Below are positions 5,055-5,859 of a DNA stretch of 5,859 bases, in pieces. The stretch is from an uncultured Pelagibacteraceae bacterium (GTDB lineage: Bacteria > Pseudomonadota > Alphaproteobacteria > Pelagibacterales > Pelagibacteraceae): NCBI GenBank assembly GCA_902588335.1, contig CACIOV010000041.1, positions 1 to 5,859 on the forward strand, in the 5' to 3' direction. Both the position numbers and the translations under genes were made by a program. The stretch's first letter is position 1. Each line of letters begins with the position of its first letter. The notes below the pieces were generated by a model. The model ran no database searches. It saw nothing but the letters and a program-made list of their open reading frames with translations, and was not told the origin of the DNA.

Positions 5055-5859
5055 ATCTATTTGATGAAGCAACAGCTCTTTCATCTTTTTGAGCTTGCTC
5101 CATTATGTTGTAGTCTAGACCAGCTAATTCTACTTCACGAGGTATACGTAATTTACCCATACCATGAAGTATTTTAGCAAGTATCCAGCCTGGTAAGAAA
5201 CCAAGAACTCCGAACATTATAATTGCTCCGATAATCATTCCAAGAGGATTGATTGGTGCGTAATCTGTACCAACCCACATTGATCCTACACTGTAACCAG
5301 ATGAAGGATACCCCCATAAAACAAAACCGCAAATTACAAGTCCGACAACTCCTGCGTAACCATGAACGGCAACTGCGCCAACTGCATCATCGATTTTAAA
5401 TCTACGCTCAACCCAGTAATGCAATTTATATGCAATTGCTGTACCAATTCCTGCAATAATTAGTGATTGCATAGGATGATACAAGTCATTACCTGCTGAA
5501 GCTGTGATAATACCAGCTAGTCCTCCTGAGTATGTCCAGAAAGGATCGCCTTTAGAAACCCAGTACCCCGCTAACAATCCTCCAGCTAATGATAGCAAGA
5601 AGTTCATTGTAATACCGCTTAGTGTTGTTGGTGTTACATAGATGTTAGTCGCTGTAAAGAATGTTACGCCTTCCATTCCGTATTCAGGTCCTAAATCAAA
5701 TATTGGAATATTACACGCAGCATAGAATCCCCAGAAGCCCGTATAAATTAAAAATAATCCTATACAAACTAGCCAAGGGTTTCTTGGTCCAATATTTCTT
5801 GGTTCTCCACTAGATGAAAATTTTCCAATCCGTGGACCTAATACCGCAAGTATACCTAA
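5053..5859 (-). CDS. amt: Ammonium transporter (Amt/MEP/Rh family), 5' partial
   Basis: Inner-membrane channel for ammonium (or methylammonium), C-terminal 268 residues. The frame stays open to the window edge, so the Met encoded at 5674-5676 is internal and the true start lies beyond 5859. The fragment begins LGILAVLGPRIGKF, the usual cytosolic loop before helix 6, then has about six membrane helices, as expected for helices 6-11 of an 11-helix Amt. The second twin-histidine is present as DDAVGAVAVHGYAG (His at fragment residue 166), and the C-terminal LRIPREVELAGLDYN matches the tail of AmtB proteins. It is divergent: the segment normally reading HN...FGWFGFN-GS appears as RN...TGFWGFYAAC, and the tail lacks the usual HGE-AY. 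The first pore histidine is outside the window. It is followed by the 73-residue gene and a terminator. The superfamily call is strong; ammonium as the substrate is somewhat less sure because of the divergence. Confidence 0.87.
   Translation of the reverse strand, partial: LGILAVLGPRIGKFSSSGEPRNIGPRNPWLVCIGLFLIYTGFWGFYAACNIPIFDLGPEYGMEGVTFFTATNIYVTPTTLSGITMNFLLSLAGGLLAGYWVSKGDPFWTYSGGLAGIITASAGNDLYHPMQSLIIAGIGTAIAYKLHYWVERRFKIDDAVGAVAVHGYAGVVGLVICGFVLWGYPSSGYSVGSMWVGTDYAPINPLGMIIGAIIMFGVLGFLPGWILAKILHGMGKLRIPREVELAGLDYNIMEQAQKDERAVASSNR

Noticed and set aside
5053..5676. Amt starting at the internal Met encoded at 5674-5676 as a complete 207-residue protein
   Set aside because: The frame continues without a stop to the window edge and the upstream residues carry Amt motifs (GPRIGKF and a membrane helix), so the gene is a 5' partial, not a short form.

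Overview
The window is strongly AT-rich, with poly-A/T runs, lysine/isoleucine-rich proteins, intergenic gaps of roughly 10-80 bases and one overlapping gene pair. With the gene content (type III-like glutamine synthetase beside Amt, sugar-acid oxidation genes), this suggests a streamlined marine alphaproteobacterium of the SAR11/Pelagibacterales kind. No marker gene is present, so the taxonomy is an inference. I saw no mobile element, CRISPR array, tRNA or rRNA, and no gene-free stretch longer than about 80 bases.

Left half, plus strand (1-3272): the last 34 codons of an EamA/DMT-type permease, then an NAD(P)-dependent aldehyde dehydrogenase, a short-chain dehydrogenase very like human DHRS6/BDH2 and bacterial 2-keto-3-deoxy-L-fuconate dehydrogenases, and an SMP-30/gluconolactonase-type lactonase that starts with TTG. 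Gaps are 25, 33 and 20 bases, so this looks like one transcript. Lactonase, keto-acid dehydrogenase and aldehyde dehydrogenase together suggest non-phosphorylative oxidation of a sugar or deoxy-sugar. The sugar dehydrogenase, dehydratase and aldolase or hydrolase would have to lie outside the window.

Right half, minus strand (5859 down to 3261): an ammonium-transporter family protein (C-terminal 268 residues, six membrane segments), a 73-residue single-pass membrane protein with a strong Shine-Dalgarno, a clear intrinsic terminator, a 47-residue single-pass membrane protein, and a full-length GlnT-type glutamine synthetase. This is a nitrogen uptake and assimilation block: Amt imports ammonium (or methylammonium) and the synthetase fixes it onto glutamate. 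The two small membrane proteins are unassigned.

The two blocks converge and overlap tail to tail by 12 bases (3261-3272), with no terminator between them. The points most worth a second look are the divergent Amt, the two small membrane proteins beside nitrogen genes, the terminator squeezed in front of the glnT unit, and the unresolved sugar-acid substrate.
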